Assembly (NCBI RefSeq): GCF_007005445.1
Contig: NZ_CP041387.1
Span: 1,488,001-1,552,000 of the forward strand
Direction of reading: 5' to 3'
Length of the DNA stretch: 64,000 nucleotides
Source: Rhodopseudomonas palustris
Lineage (GTDB): Bacteria; Pseudomonadota; Alphaproteobacteria; Rhizobiales; Xanthobacteraceae
In this document: piece after piece, positions 54,146-62,808 of the stretch
Layout: each line of letters opens with the position of its first letter
Position numbering within the stretch: the stretch's first letter is position 1
Notes under the pieces: model-generated
Databases searched by the model: none
Told to the model about the DNA's origin: nothing
Seen by the model: the letters and a program-made list of their open reading frames with translations, nothing else
Position numbers and translations under genes: made by a program

Positions 54146-54604
54146 CTATCTACTCTCCACATTCCTCTTGATATTCCCCAACCCCAACTCCGCCTCCGCG
54201 CTCATCCGCTCCACCATCTTCGGCGTCGGCGGCTTCGGCCGCGCCGGATTGCGCAGGATGCGGGTGAAGCGGGTGCCTCCGGCCACGACTTCGAACGTGT
54301 AGTGCACCACGATCGGTCCCATGAAGCTGGTGGTGGTCATGCCGATCCACAGCGTCGGGCGGTCGCAGGCGATCACCAGCCAGGCGAGATCGACCGGGCC
54401 GGTGCGTGTCGACCAGTGTTCGTGGAAGGTGTCGCCGAACCGCATCGGGCGGTCGTCGCATTCCAGCGCGTGGGATGAGGGCAGCCATTCCGGCCACGAC
54501 TTGGGGTTGGTGACGTAGTCGAACACGGTTTCGGGCGGCGCGGCGATCACCACTGCATGGCGGATTTCGAACGGCGAGGTGGCGGTCGCGGCGGTGGTGG
54601 ACAT
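54146..54604 (-). CDS. SRPBCC family protein, copy 1
   Basis: A 152-residue START/polyketide-cyclase-fold protein. HAVVIAAPPETVFDYVTNPK is the typical beginning of SRPBCC proteins (strand, helix with FDYV, PKSWPEWLP) and the C-terminal helix is VERMSAEAELGLGNIKRNVE. It probably binds a hydrophobic ligand; no substrate can be inferred. A second copy at 56124-56582 differs at about a dozen of 152 residues by direct reading, and the similarity extends about 45 bases upstream of the start codon. The two copies bracket an AT-rich gene, so the duplication is linked to that insertion. Confidence 0.85.
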   Translation of the reverse strand: MSTTAATATSPFEIRHAVVIAAPPETVFDYVTNPKSWPEWLPSSHALECDDRPMRFGDTFHEHWSTRTGPVDLAWLVIACDRPTLWIGMTTTSFMGPIVVHYTFEVVAGGTRFTRILRNPARPKPPTPKMVERMSAEAELGLGNIKRNVESR

Positions 54605-54800
54605 CCGGATTCCTCATCGAGGGTTGCGCGGCGGCTGCGGTTCGGGCTGCGCGATCGGCACGTGCATCGGCGATTGGCGAAGCCGCGCAGCCGATCACAG
54701 GCCGATACGAGCAGCGAAGCGCGACTTTCAGGTCCGGAGAGTGTACTTAAGTCGATTTCAGGTAGTGACCCGAAGCCGGAAAGCGATTTGGCTGATCTTT

Positions 54801-55958
54801 TCACCTGAACTCAAAGCGCGGAATGAGCTCCTCTTTCACTTTGAGAAATGGAAAATTCTCTTTCAATTTTGCTTCTAGCTCAGCGTCATATTCCCATGGT
54901 TGCGTTATCACACACCAGTTAAGCAAAAAGTCTTCGCCGTCTTTGGCCATGATCAACCCAACGCAACAGTTCAGATGTTGATCGTATTTGTGTCCCAATG
55001 TGAAATTGAGTAGCCCTCGTTCCATAAGCTCAACAGCATTTTCCTCCGCCATCAATTTGGGGTCTACCGGCACGAAGACAAACCCAACCGACAGCTCTTT
55101 CCATGCAAAGCGTGTGGGAGCCCGGAATTCCTGCTTTTGCAATGCATCGATGCAGTAGTTAATTCGGGTTTTGGCCGCCTTCCAGCCTGAGCGCGGAAGT
55201 CGTCCGAACTGGCGCAATATTTCATAGTAATCGTCAGGCTTATTTTGCCTCTCCACCTTACGGTAAATGTTCTGCAAGATCATCGAAATATCGAATTCGG
55301 AAGCGTTCTGTTTAAGCGCCAGAAGAAACTTGTGAGATTCCTCTGACGGCAACGTATTCTCGTCGCCCGAAAGGTATTGCCCCATAATCAATGCCTCTGG
55401 AGCCGCGAACTTAGCGTCGCTTTCGAGCAGCCTTTGCCTGTAGCCAAAATAGTCCCGTATATCTGCCGGAACACGCAACGTCCGACATATCTCCAGATAG
55501 TCGCGAGCATCAATCACGTGGATGAACCCGCCCGTCTGACTTACATGGTGTCGAGTTGATTTAGCGATATCAGGAACGATCTTGCCAGGCAGGAAGACGA
55601 CAATCTTGGTCTTCGTTAGAATTTGATCGCCGCGAAGATCGAAGCTGTGGCCATGCCCATTGGTAACGGTGATGGCAGGGTGTTCTTCAAGAAATTTGAG
55701 CGTGTCACGTACCTGCTTTGTCGCCTTCCCTAGGACCTTGGCTTGAAACCAACGCGTCTCGGAAGCATCATCCTCTACGTGCTCGGTGGATCGCTCTTTC
55801 AATTGCAGTATTGTTACGTCATCTGCCATCCAAACGATGTTGTCAGCCAGTTCGAGCTCCGTGCCACCCGCCCCCGGTTTGAATGTATTCTTCGAGAAAG
55901 TGAATTCCTTAAAGAACGCGAGCGCGTTGAGTTCGCTTACAAATTCCTCCAGCGTCAT
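54801..55958 (-). CDS. Uncharacterised protein with nuclease-like N-terminal pattern (AT-rich)
   Basis: A 385-residue protein of clearly lower GC than its surroundings. ATG 55958 is preferred because AGGAG lies 7 bases upstream; longer in-frame starts at 55994 and 56081 run into repeat sequence. The N-terminal region reads GGTELELADNIVWMADDVTI followed by LQLKER: a Glu (about 36), Asp (39 or 47) and QxK (52-54), the spacing of PD-(D/E)XK nucleases of the Mrr/NERD type, where QxK replaces ExK. The middle contains HSFDLRGDQILTKTKIVVFL and the rest (to FEFR) is mixed alpha/beta without a recognised domain. No partner gene is adjacent. Function unknown; a single-gene defence or restriction factor is one possibility. 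Confidence 0.7.
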   Translation of the reverse strand: MTLEEFVSELNALAFFKEFTFSKNTFKPGAGGTELELADNIVWMADDVTILQLKERSTEHVEDDASETRWFQAKVLGKATKQVRDTLKFLEEHPAITVTNGHGHSFDLRGDQILTKTKIVVFLPGKIVPDIAKSTRHHVSQTGGFIHVIDARDYLEICRTLRVPADIRDYFGYRQRLLESDAKFAAPEALIMGQYLSGDENTLPSEESHKFLLALKQNASEFDISMILQNIYRKVERQNKPDDYYEILRQFGRLPRSGWKAAKTRINYCIDALQKQEFRAPTRFAWKELSVGFVFVPVDPKLMAEENAVELMERGLLNFTLGHKYDQHLNCCVGLIMAKDGEDFLLNWCVITQPWEYDAELEAKLKENFPFLKVKEELIPRFEFR

Positions 55959-56050
55959 GACGACACTCCTAGATTTCGTTGACGGGTCGGACATCGCAGT
56001 AGCTTCGCCAGGCAGCTTCGTCAAAAGACCCAGTTCACAGGCTCGCGCCG

Positions 56051-56084
56051 CTAATGTCCGCTTCTGGCCCATAGCGGCCATTAG
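56051..56084. repeat. Short palindromic repeat element at edge of insertion
   Basis: ctaatgtccgct and agcggccattag form 12-base inverted arms with one mismatch around tctggcccat. Translated, it yields the MGQKRTLAARA-type nonsense peptides that recur in many rhizobial genomes, so it is probably a dispersed mini-repeat rather than coding sequence. It lies directly upstream of the AT-rich gene. Confidence 0.55.
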
Positions 56085-56123
56085 GCCGTGTCGACCCTGT
56101 TGGCCACCGCTGCTCCGGTCGGC

Positions 56124-56582
56124 TCACCGCCGCTCCACGATCTTCTTGATATTCCCCAGCCCCAGCTCCGCCTCCGCGCTCATCCGCTCGACCATCTCCG
56201 CGGTCGGCGGTTTCGGCCTTGCCGGATTGCGCAGGATGCGGGTGAAGCGGGTGCCGCCGGCCACGGCTTCGAACGTGTAGTGCACCACCACCGGGCCCAT
56301 GAAGCTGGTGGTGGTCATGCCGATCCACAGCGTCGGGCGGTCGCAGGCGATCACCAGCCAGTCGAGATCGACCGGGCCGGTGCGGGTCGACCAGTGTTCG
56401 TGGAAGGTGTCGCCGAACCCCATCGGGCGGTCGTCGCAGTCCAGCGCGTGCGAGGAGGGCAGCCATTCCGGCCACGACCTGGGGTTGGTGACGTAGTCGA
56501 ACACGGTTTCGGGCGGCACGGCGATCACCACTGCATGGCGGATTTCGAACGGCGAGGTGGCGGTCGCGGCGGTGGTGGACAT
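56124..56582 (-). CDS. SRPBCC family protein, copy 2
   Basis: A 152-residue homologue of the gene at 54146-54604, same strand. It differs from copy 1 mostly by conservative changes (for example AVPPETVFDYVTNPRSW against AAPPETVFDYVTNPKSW, and IKKIVERR against IKRNVESR at the end). The level of divergence means the duplication is not recent. The functional copy cannot be told apart; both frames are intact. Confidence 0.85.
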   Translation of the reverse strand: MSTTAATATSPFEIRHAVVIAVPPETVFDYVTNPRSWPEWLPSSHALDCDDRPMGFGDTFHEHWSTRTGPVDLDWLVIACDRPTLWIGMTTTSFMGPVVVHYTFEAVAGGTRFTRILRNPARPKPPTAEMVERMSAEAELGLGNIKKIVERR

Positions 56583-56857
56583 CCGGGTTCCTCATCGAGG
56601 GTTGCGCGGCGGCCGCGGTTCGGGCGGCGGGGTCGGGGCGGGTGAGGCGGGACTGTTCATCGCAAGGACGCTCAATTCTTGCGCGAATTGCCGGTTCCGT
56701 TCTGTTTCGGGACATTTCTGGCATTTCACGTGGCAAAAAGGCCACGGCGGGGTGCAATTGCGGTGCCTTCGCGGAAAAAAAGATACCGCCGGGCGAACGC
56801 CTCCCGCAAAATCCCGACCAATTAGCTCGGCCAACGAGCAAACGGTTTCCAGACCAG

Positions 56858-58204
56858 ATGATTTCGGGGTGCGGCGTGCGATTGAAGGCGACAGGGATGA
56901 GCGCTGTGGCGGCGATGTTGATCGCCGTCTCCGGCGCGTCGGCGCAGGAGGCGAAGCCGACGCCGGCAGCCGTGGTGCAGCAGGGCTACGACGCGCTGTT
57001 CAACCAGATGTATCAGCAGCCGGCGAATCTCGACGTCAGCTTCAAGTTCGCCCATGCGGCGGTCGAGCGCGGCGACTACGAGGCGGCGATCGGCGCGCTG
57101 GAGCGGATGCTGTTCTTCAATCCCGACCTGCCCCGGGTGAAGCTCGAACTCGGCGTGCTGTATTTCAAGCTGGCGTCCTACGAGATCGCGCGCGGCTATC
57201 TGGCCGACGCGATCAAGGGCGGCAACGTGCCGGACGACATCCGCGCCCAGGTGATGGCGTATCTCGCCGAGATCGACCGCCGGATGTCCAAGCACGAATA
57301 CAGCGTGTTCATGCACGGCGGCATGCGCTATCAGACCAACGCCAATATCGGCCCGAACTCGCTCCAGGTGCGCGCGCTCGGCCAGGACGCGATCCTCGAT
57401 CCGCGGTTCGGCCGCAAGCCGGATTGGAATGCGTTCCAGACCATCACCGCCGCCTACGCCTACAAGCTCAATCTGCGCGGCGACGCGATCGAGACCACCT
57501 TCCTCGGCTACAATTCGCGGCAATTCACCCAGAGCCAGTTCAATCTCGGCCTGCTCGAAGGCACCATCGGCCACCGTGTCGGGCTCGGCCAGAACGCCTC
57601 GTTCAAATACTACGCGATCGGCGACAAGGTCTGGCTCGGCGACTACAGCTATTTCAGCGCGCTCGGCGGCGGCCTGTCGGCGCGCTCGACGATCGGCGAC
57701 AACGGCCTGATCGAAGGCTATGTCGAGACCCGGCATCGCAAGTTCAGCGACTCCACCTACTATCCGACCGCCGGCACCCAGACCGGCGACCTGACGACCG
57801 CGGCGATCACCACCGACTTCAGGTTCGGCCCGGTGCACTGGACCACGCGCGGCGGCTACGACGTCAACAAGGCGGTCGCCGACTACAACAGCTACAAGCG
57901 CTATTCGATCGACATGGCGTTCCCAGTCCAGTTCGTGGTGCCGCTGTTCGGCCAGCCGCATCAGTTCGTGGTGGCCCCGACGATCGGCTACAGCCGTTCG
58001 ACCTACGATGCGCCGAACTTCATCGTCGATCCGACCACGGCGCGGCGCGAGGACGAATATCGCTACGGCGCGATCCTCGATGCGCAGATCGCCGGCAATG
58101 TCGGGCTGCGCACCCAGGTGCTGTACACCAAGATCGACTCCAACCTGCCGAACTATCGCACCAACAACCTGTCGGCCTCGATGGGCCCGACGGTGCGTTT
58201 CTGA
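56858..58204 (+). CDS. Slam-like outer-membrane protein (TPR plus beta-barrel)
   Basis: A 448-residue exported protein. Residues 1-30 form a signal peptide (core MSAVAAMLIAVSGASAQ). Residues about 35-145 look like TPR helices (FAHAAVERGDYEAAIGALER, then LELGVLYFKLASYEIARGYL). From about 150 the sequence is rich in alternating hydrophobic and aromatic residues with YQTNANIGPN, FTQSQFNLGLLEGTIGHRVG and a C-terminal aromatic Phe (ASMGPTVRF), as in a beta-barrel. N-terminal TPR followed by a barrel beginning with a (D/T)-x-N-(V/A)-N motif is the layout of Slam (DUF560) translocators of type XI secretion. The start is uncertain between ATG 56858 and later starts. The next gene's RBS lies in this stop codon region. 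Confidence 0.75.
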   Translation: MISGCGVRLKATGMSAVAAMLIAVSGASAQEAKPTPAAVVQQGYDALFNQMYQQPANLDVSFKFAHAAVERGDYEAAIGALERMLFFNPDLPRVKLELGVLYFKLASYEIARGYLADAIKGGNVPDDIRAQVMAYLAEIDRRMSKHEYSVFMHGGMRYQTNANIGPNSLQVRALGQDAILDPRFGRKPDWNAFQTITAAYAYKLNLRGDAIETTFLGYNSRQFTQSQFNLGLLEGTIGHRVGLGQNASFKYYAIGDKVWLGDYSYFSALGGGLSARSTIGDNGLIEGYVETRHRKFSDSTYYPTAGTQTGDLTTAAITTDFRFGPVHWTTRGGYDVNKAVADYNSYKRYSIDMAFPVQFVVPLFGQPHQFVVAPTIGYSRSTYDAPNFIVDPTTARREDEYRYGAILDAQIAGNVGLRTQVLYTKIDSNLPNYRTNNLSASMGPTVRF

Positions 58205-58215
58205 GGAGGCTCGCG

Positions 58216-59922
58216 ATGCGTCTGTCGGGATGGATGATCGGAGCCGCCGCGCTGATCGCAGCCGGGGGTGGGGTGAAGGTCGCGATCGCCCAGGAGGTCG
58301 GCAAGGCCTCGGCGGTGAACCCCGCCGCCACCGCCAATCTGCGCACGATCTCGATCGGCGCGTCGATCACCCACAAGGAGCGGATCAAGACCACCGACAA
58401 GGGCTCGGTGCAGATCCTGTTCATCGACAAGACCTCGATGACGATCGGCCCGAACAGCGATCTGACGATCGACGAATACGTCTATGATCCGAACGCCGGC
58501 AGCGGCAAGCTGGCGGCGCGGCTCGGCAAGGGCGCGCTGCGCTTCGTCGGCGGCCAGATCAGCCACACCGGCGACGCCGAGATCAAGACCGCCTCGGCCA
58601 CCATCGGCATCCGCGGCGGCGTGGCGATGATCGGCCCGGGCTTCGTGTTCGCCGGCTACGGCAATTCGACGGTGACGACGCAGGGCGGCACCGTGACGCT
58701 CGGCGCCGGCGAATTCACCCAGACCCCCGGCGGCGGCCAGCCGCCGTCGCCGCCGGCCCCGCCGCCGCCGAACTTCGTGCAGAATCTGATCCGCTCGTTC
58801 CAGAGCGCGCCCGGCCAGAGCGGCGGCGCCGGGCAGGGCACTGCCTCGCGCGGCAATGTGCAACGCGCCGAGGCCCGCGCCACCGGCAGCCCGACCGGCT
58901 CGGTCGCCGGCTCGCTGACCCCTCTGCCGGCGCCGACGCCGCTGCCGCCGATCAATCAGACTGCCTCGTCGCTGAACCAAACGATCCAGACCTCGACGCA
59001 GCAGGCAGCGGTGGAGAAGGCCGAAACCAAGGACTCGTCACTGTTCGGCTTCGTCGGCGGCCTGATGACGGCTTGGCTCACCTCGGGCAGCGGCTACACA
59101 TACGGCGGCTCGGTCGGCTCCTATACCGGAACCGCGTCGGTCGGGATCGACAGCGTCCGGCGGCGGGTGCAGGCGAATTTCGACGGCACCGTGTCGCACG
59201 ATCAGAACGGCCAGTATCTGCCTGGGTCGTTCGAGTATCAGTTCGGCTTCCTCGATCCGAACGAGGATCCGCAGAGCGGATTTTACGATTCCTCCAACTT
59301 CGTCGCCGCCCCCGCCATTCGCCGCAACGGCCAGATCGTGTCGACGATCGACAATGCGCCGATCACCAACCAGGAGGGCGTGATGGTGGCGATCTCGCGC
59401 GACATGGCGCAGCAACTGGTCACGGAATACGGCTTCGGCAGCGCGACGCCTTGCGACTGCGACTACACCAAATGGGGGTTCTGGAGCAGCGTCAGCGACC
59501 AGGGGCCGTACAAGGATTTCGCTCACGGCTTCTGGGTCGCGGGCCGTCCGACCACCGCCGGCGAGGTGCCGCTGAGCGGGCAGGCGACCTACAAGGGCCA
59601 CGCGGTCGCGGCGATCCAGAACGCCGGCAGCAGCTACTACGCGGCCGGCAGTTTCAGCAACACCGTGAATTTCGGCGCGCGCACCGGACAGGTCAGCGTC
59701 TCCGGCCTCGATGGCACCAACTATGCCGGGCAGGTGTCGTTTGTGCAGGGCTCGACCGGCTTCGTCGGGTCGCTCGCCGGCGACGTCGGCTCGCGCAACA
59801 TGGCGATGACCGGCGCGTTCTTCCGCGGCGTGTCGAGCCCGGTCGGCGAGATGGGCGGCAATCTGGCGATCAGCGGGCCGGGCTATCTCGGCGCCGGCAT
59901 TTTCGCCGGCAAGATGCAGTAG
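58216..59922 (+). CDS. Secreted FecR-domain protein with TbpB-like C-terminal barrel
   Basis: A 568-residue exported protein. Residues 1-25 are a Sec signal peptide without lipobox Cys (MRLSGWMIGAAALIAAGGG). A FecR domain covers about 40-145: SIGASITHKERIKTTDKGSV, TSMTIGPNSDLTIDEYVYDP and a GKGALRFVGGQISH segment. A Pro-rich linker (PPSPPAPPPPN) and a Gln/Thr/Ser-rich region follow. The C-terminal about 240 residues resemble the eight-stranded barrel of TbpB/hemophilin-like Slam substrates: MTGAFFRGVSSPVGEMGGNL matches the GxFYGPxAxExGG signature. RBS GAGGAGG overlaps the stop of the Slam-like gene 11 bases upstream, so the two are co-translated and probably form a transporter-cargo pair. Confidence 0.75.
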   Translation: MRLSGWMIGAAALIAAGGGVKVAIAQEVGKASAVNPAATANLRTISIGASITHKERIKTTDKGSVQILFIDKTSMTIGPNSDLTIDEYVYDPNAGSGKLAARLGKGALRFVGGQISHTGDAEIKTASATIGIRGGVAMIGPGFVFAGYGNSTVTTQGGTVTLGAGEFTQTPGGGQPPSPPAPPPPNFVQNLIRSFQSAPGQSGGAGQGTASRGNVQRAEARATGSPTGSVAGSLTPLPAPTPLPPINQTASSLNQTIQTSTQQAAVEKAETKDSSLFGFVGGLMTAWLTSGSGYTYGGSVGSYTGTASVGIDSVRRRVQANFDGTVSHDQNGQYLPGSFEYQFGFLDPNEDPQSGFYDSSNFVAAPAIRRNGQIVSTIDNAPITNQEGVMVAISRDMAQQLVTEYGFGSATPCDCDYTKWGFWSSVSDQGPYKDFAHGFWVAGRPTTAGEVPLSGQATYKGHAVAAIQNAGSSYYAAGSFSNTVNFGARTGQVSVSGLDGTNYAGQVSFVQGSTGFVGSLAGDVGSRNMAMTGAFFRGVSSPVGEMGGNLAISGPGYLGAGIFAGKMQ

Positions 59923-59951
59923 GCCCGCACCCGGGCGTGGCGCGAGGCCGT

Positions 59952-60377
59952 CTACAGATGCGCGGGCGGGCCGGAGCGGCGGCCGATCGCCGCCGACTGC
60001 TGATCGATGCGGCCCGAACTCGGCGGCAGGTAGCGCGCGCTCGAGCGGACGCGCTGTCGGGTTGCCGGATCGGTGACTTCGACCGAGACTTCGAGTCCGT
60101 CGGCGGACGGCTTGCTGGCCTGCACCGTCAGTTCGCGGTCGCCGAGAACGCGGCGGGCGGCTTCGGTCGAGACTGCGGTGCTACGCTCTTGTGACACGGC
60201 CGCGCTGGCGGCGAGCGCGGTGACGCCTTGCAGGGCGGCCTCGTCGGCCAGCCGCTGCAGCGGCGGATCGGCCGGGTGGATCAGCGGGATCGCGTAAACG
60301 GCGCTGAGCCCCACCGCAATGGCGAGCAAGCATGCCAACGGGGTGGCGATACGCATGCGAGAGCTATTCGGTCCCAT
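59952..60377 (-). CDS. Small exported or membrane-anchored protein, unknown
   Basis: A 141-residue protein with one N-terminal hydrophobic segment (MRIATPLACLLAIAVGLSAV, from residue 8) and a mature part with AALQGVTALAASAAVSQERS, which recalls TadE/TadG pilus-assembly proteins, then a strand-rich SADGLEVSVEVTDPATRQRV. No family can be asserted. GGGAGGAG 6 bases before the ATG at 60377 is an excellent RBS and supports the call. It lies opposite in orientation between the FecR-domain gene and the cyclase gene. Confidence 0.7.
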   Translation of the reverse strand: MGPNSSRMRIATPLACLLAIAVGLSAVYAIPLIHPADPPLQRLADEAALQGVTALAASAAVSQERSTAVSTEAARRVLGDRELTVQASKPSADGLEVSVEVTDPATRQRVRSSARYLPPSSGRIDQQSAAIGRRSGPPAHL

Positions 60378-60528
60378 CCGGCGCTCCTCCCTCGGCCGGC
60401 CGGGCGTGCTCCCGAACCGGCCTGCGATCTGCTAACGTCAGTGTGATGCGCCAGTTCCCTGATCCTCCGGCCGAGCCGCGGCCGCTGTCCAGCCCAAGCC
60501 GCTCGGTTGCGGTGCGCGAGGTCGTGCC

Positions 60529-62808
60529 GTGCGGTTGCTGAGCCGCGCCGTGCATCCGCTGCTCGGTCGCGCCGCCCGTGGCTGGGTGCGGCTGCGGCGG
60601 CCGCTGCGCGGCAAGTACGTGCGGGCGGTCCTGGCTGCGCTGGCGACGCTGATCGCTCTGACGGCGCTGCGGACCTACGAACCCCGCATCGTCACCGAGA
60701 CCAAGGAACGGGCGTTCGACGCCTATCAGCGGCTCAAGCCGCGGCAGCCGACGGAGGATCTGCCGGTGCGGATCGTCGATATCGACGAGGCTTCGCTGGC
60801 GGCGTTCGGGCAATGGCCGTGGCCACGCACGCGGCTGGCGGCGCTCACCAAGCGGCTCGGCGAGCTCGGCGCCGGCGTGGTTGCTTACGACATCATCTTT
60901 TCCGAGCCGGACCGGACCACCCCGGACCGGCTGATCGAGGATCTCGCGGCCTCGGAGCTGCCCGACCGCGACCGCGCGGTGGCGCTGCTGAAGAGCCTGC
61001 CCGATCACGATGCGAGCTTCGCCGCGGCGATGCGGCAGACCCCGACGGTGCTCGGCTTCGCCGCGACCCGGCGCGACAACGATACGCGTCCGTCGGTGAA
61101 GACCGGGCTGGCGTTCGTCGGCGTCACCCCGGCCAACGTGCTGCCGCCGTTTCGCGGCGCGGTTTCCAACCTGCCGCTGCTCGACGAGGCCGCTGCCGGC
61201 GTCGGCGCGATCAACCTGTCGGCGCGTGATCGCGGCGGCGTGGTGCGACGGCTGCCGATGCTGATGTCGGACGGGGCGCGGGTCTATCCGAGCCTCGCGG
61301 CCGAAGCGCTGCGGGTGGCGCAGGGACAGAAGGGCGTCATCGTCCGCGGCACCGGCGCCTCCGGCGACGACGCCACCGGACACGATGCGCTGGTCGACAT
61401 GCGGGTCGGCCAGTTCAAGCTGCCGCTGACCGACGACGGCGAGGCATGGCTGTATGTCGATCGCGATCACCCGGACCGCTACGTCTCCGCCAAGGACGTG
61501 CTCGATCCGGCGCAGACCGAGCGGATGCGGGACCGGCTCGAAGGCACCATCGTGCTGGTCGGCACCACCGCGTCCGGGCTGAGCGACGCCCGTGCCACGC
61601 CGATCGGGCAGGTGATGCCCGGCGTGGCGATCCAGGCGCAGATGATCGAGCAGATCGTCGCGCAGGATTTTCTGGAGCGGCCGGACTGGGCGAGCGGGTT
61701 CGAGATCGTGATGACGCTGCTGCTCGGTTCGCTGGTGGCGGCGCTGGTGCTGCTCGCCGGTGCGCGGTTCTCGCTGATCGCCTGCGCGGTGGTGTTCGTC
61801 GGTGCGATCGGCGGCTCGTGGATCGCGTTCTCGCAGTTCCGGTTGCTGATCGATCCGGTGTATCCGTCGCTGGCGACGCTTCTGACCTATATCGCGGTCG
61901 AGCGCGTGCTGCACACCGCCTCCGATCGCGAGAAGAGGTTCGTGCGCCAGGCGTTCGGCCAGTATCTCGCCCCCGATCTGCTCGCCCGGCTCGAACGGAT
62001 GCCGGACGGCCTGCGGCTCGGCGGCGAGCAGCGCGAACTCAGCGTGATGTTCATGGACGTGCGCGGCTTCACGCCGATTTCGGAAACGCTGAGCGCCACC
62101 GAACTGGTCGATTTCGTCAACACGCTGCTGTCGCCGCTGTCGGATGCGATCCAGGACGAGCTCGGCACCATCGACAAGTACATCGGCGACTCGATCATGG
62201 CGTTCTGGAACGCGCCGGTCAACGTGCCCGATCACGCCGCGCGGGCCTGCCGCGCCGCGCTGAAGATGCGCGCCGTGGTCGAACGGCTCAACGACGCCGA
62301 CGCGTTCGGCTTCGCCGCGCGCGGCGTCGCCGATCCGGTGGTGCGGATCGGCGTCGGACTCAACACCGGCGTCGCCTGCGTCGGCAACATGGGCTCTGCG
62401 AGGCGGTTCAACTACTCGGCGATGGGCGACGTGGTGAACGTCGCGGCCCGGATCGAGAGCGCCTCGAAGGAGTTCGGCACGGATCTGTTGGTTTCGGAGG
62501 AGGTCGCCCGCGCCGCGCCGGCGCTGGCGTTGCTGGAGGCCGGCGAGATCAGGCTGAAGGGCAAGTCGCGGCCGACCCGGCTGTATGCGCTGGTCGGCGA
62601 CGAAGCGTTTGCTGCGTCCGAGCGGTTCGCCGAGCTGCAACGGCTGCACCGCGGCCTCTTCGAAGCGCTCGCCGCCGGCGACCAGGACCGGGCTGCGGCG
62701 ATGCTGGCGGCCTGCCGCGCGGCGGCGCCGCAGGCGGTCGCCGGCCTATACGACAGCTTCGCGCGGCGCGCCGAAATGCGCGCGGCCGGTGCTTATTCCG
62801 CCGCGTAG
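60529..62808 (+). CDS. CHASE2-domain adenylate/guanylate cyclase
   Basis: A 759-residue membrane signalling enzyme. An N-terminal membrane segment (LAALATLIALTALRTYEP) is followed by a periplasmic CHASE2 domain (VRIVDIDEASLAAFGQWPWP, ELGAGVVAYDIIFSEPD). Two or three membrane helices follow at about 390-470 (MTLLLGSLVAALVLLAGARF and next). The class III cyclase domain has FMDVRGFTPISETLSA (metal Asp), GTIDKYIGDSIMAFWNAPVN (substrate Lys and metal Asp) and MGDVVNVAARIESASKE (transition-state residues). It makes cAMP most likely. GTG 60529 is taken as start. It ends 16 bases into the convergent kinase gene. CHASE2 cyclases are often next to FecR-domain genes, as here. Confidence 0.92.
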   Translation: MRLLSRAVHPLLGRAARGWVRLRRPLRGKYVRAVLAALATLIALTALRTYEPRIVTETKERAFDAYQRLKPRQPTEDLPVRIVDIDEASLAAFGQWPWPRTRLAALTKRLGELGAGVVAYDIIFSEPDRTTPDRLIEDLAASELPDRDRAVALLKSLPDHDASFAAAMRQTPTVLGFAATRRDNDTRPSVKTGLAFVGVTPANVLPPFRGAVSNLPLLDEAAAGVGAINLSARDRGGVVRRLPMLMSDGARVYPSLAAEALRVAQGQKGVIVRGTGASGDDATGHDALVDMRVGQFKLPLTDDGEAWLYVDRDHPDRYVSAKDVLDPAQTERMRDRLEGTIVLVGTTASGLSDARATPIGQVMPGVAIQAQMIEQIVAQDFLERPDWASGFEIVMTLLLGSLVAALVLLAGARFSLIACAVVFVGAIGGSWIAFSQFRLLIDPVYPSLATLLTYIAVERVLHTASDREKRFVRQAFGQYLAPDLLARLERMPDGLRLGGEQRELSVMFMDVRGFTPISETLSATELVDFVNTLLSPLSDAIQDELGTIDKYIGDSIMAFWNAPVNVPDHAARACRAALKMRAVVERLNDADAFGFAARGVADPVVRIGVGLNTGVACVGNMGSARRFNYSAMGDVVNVAARIESASKEFGTDLLVSEEVARAAPALALLEAGEIRLKGKSRPTRLYALVGDEAFAASERFAELQRLHRGLFEALAAGDQDRAAAMLAACRAAAPQAVAGLYDSFARRAEMRAAGAYSAA

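Noticed and set aside
55959..56081. Upstream extension of the AT-rich gene starting MAAMGQKRTL
   Set aside because: This part is translated mini-repeat sequence; a good AGGAG site supports the start at 55958.
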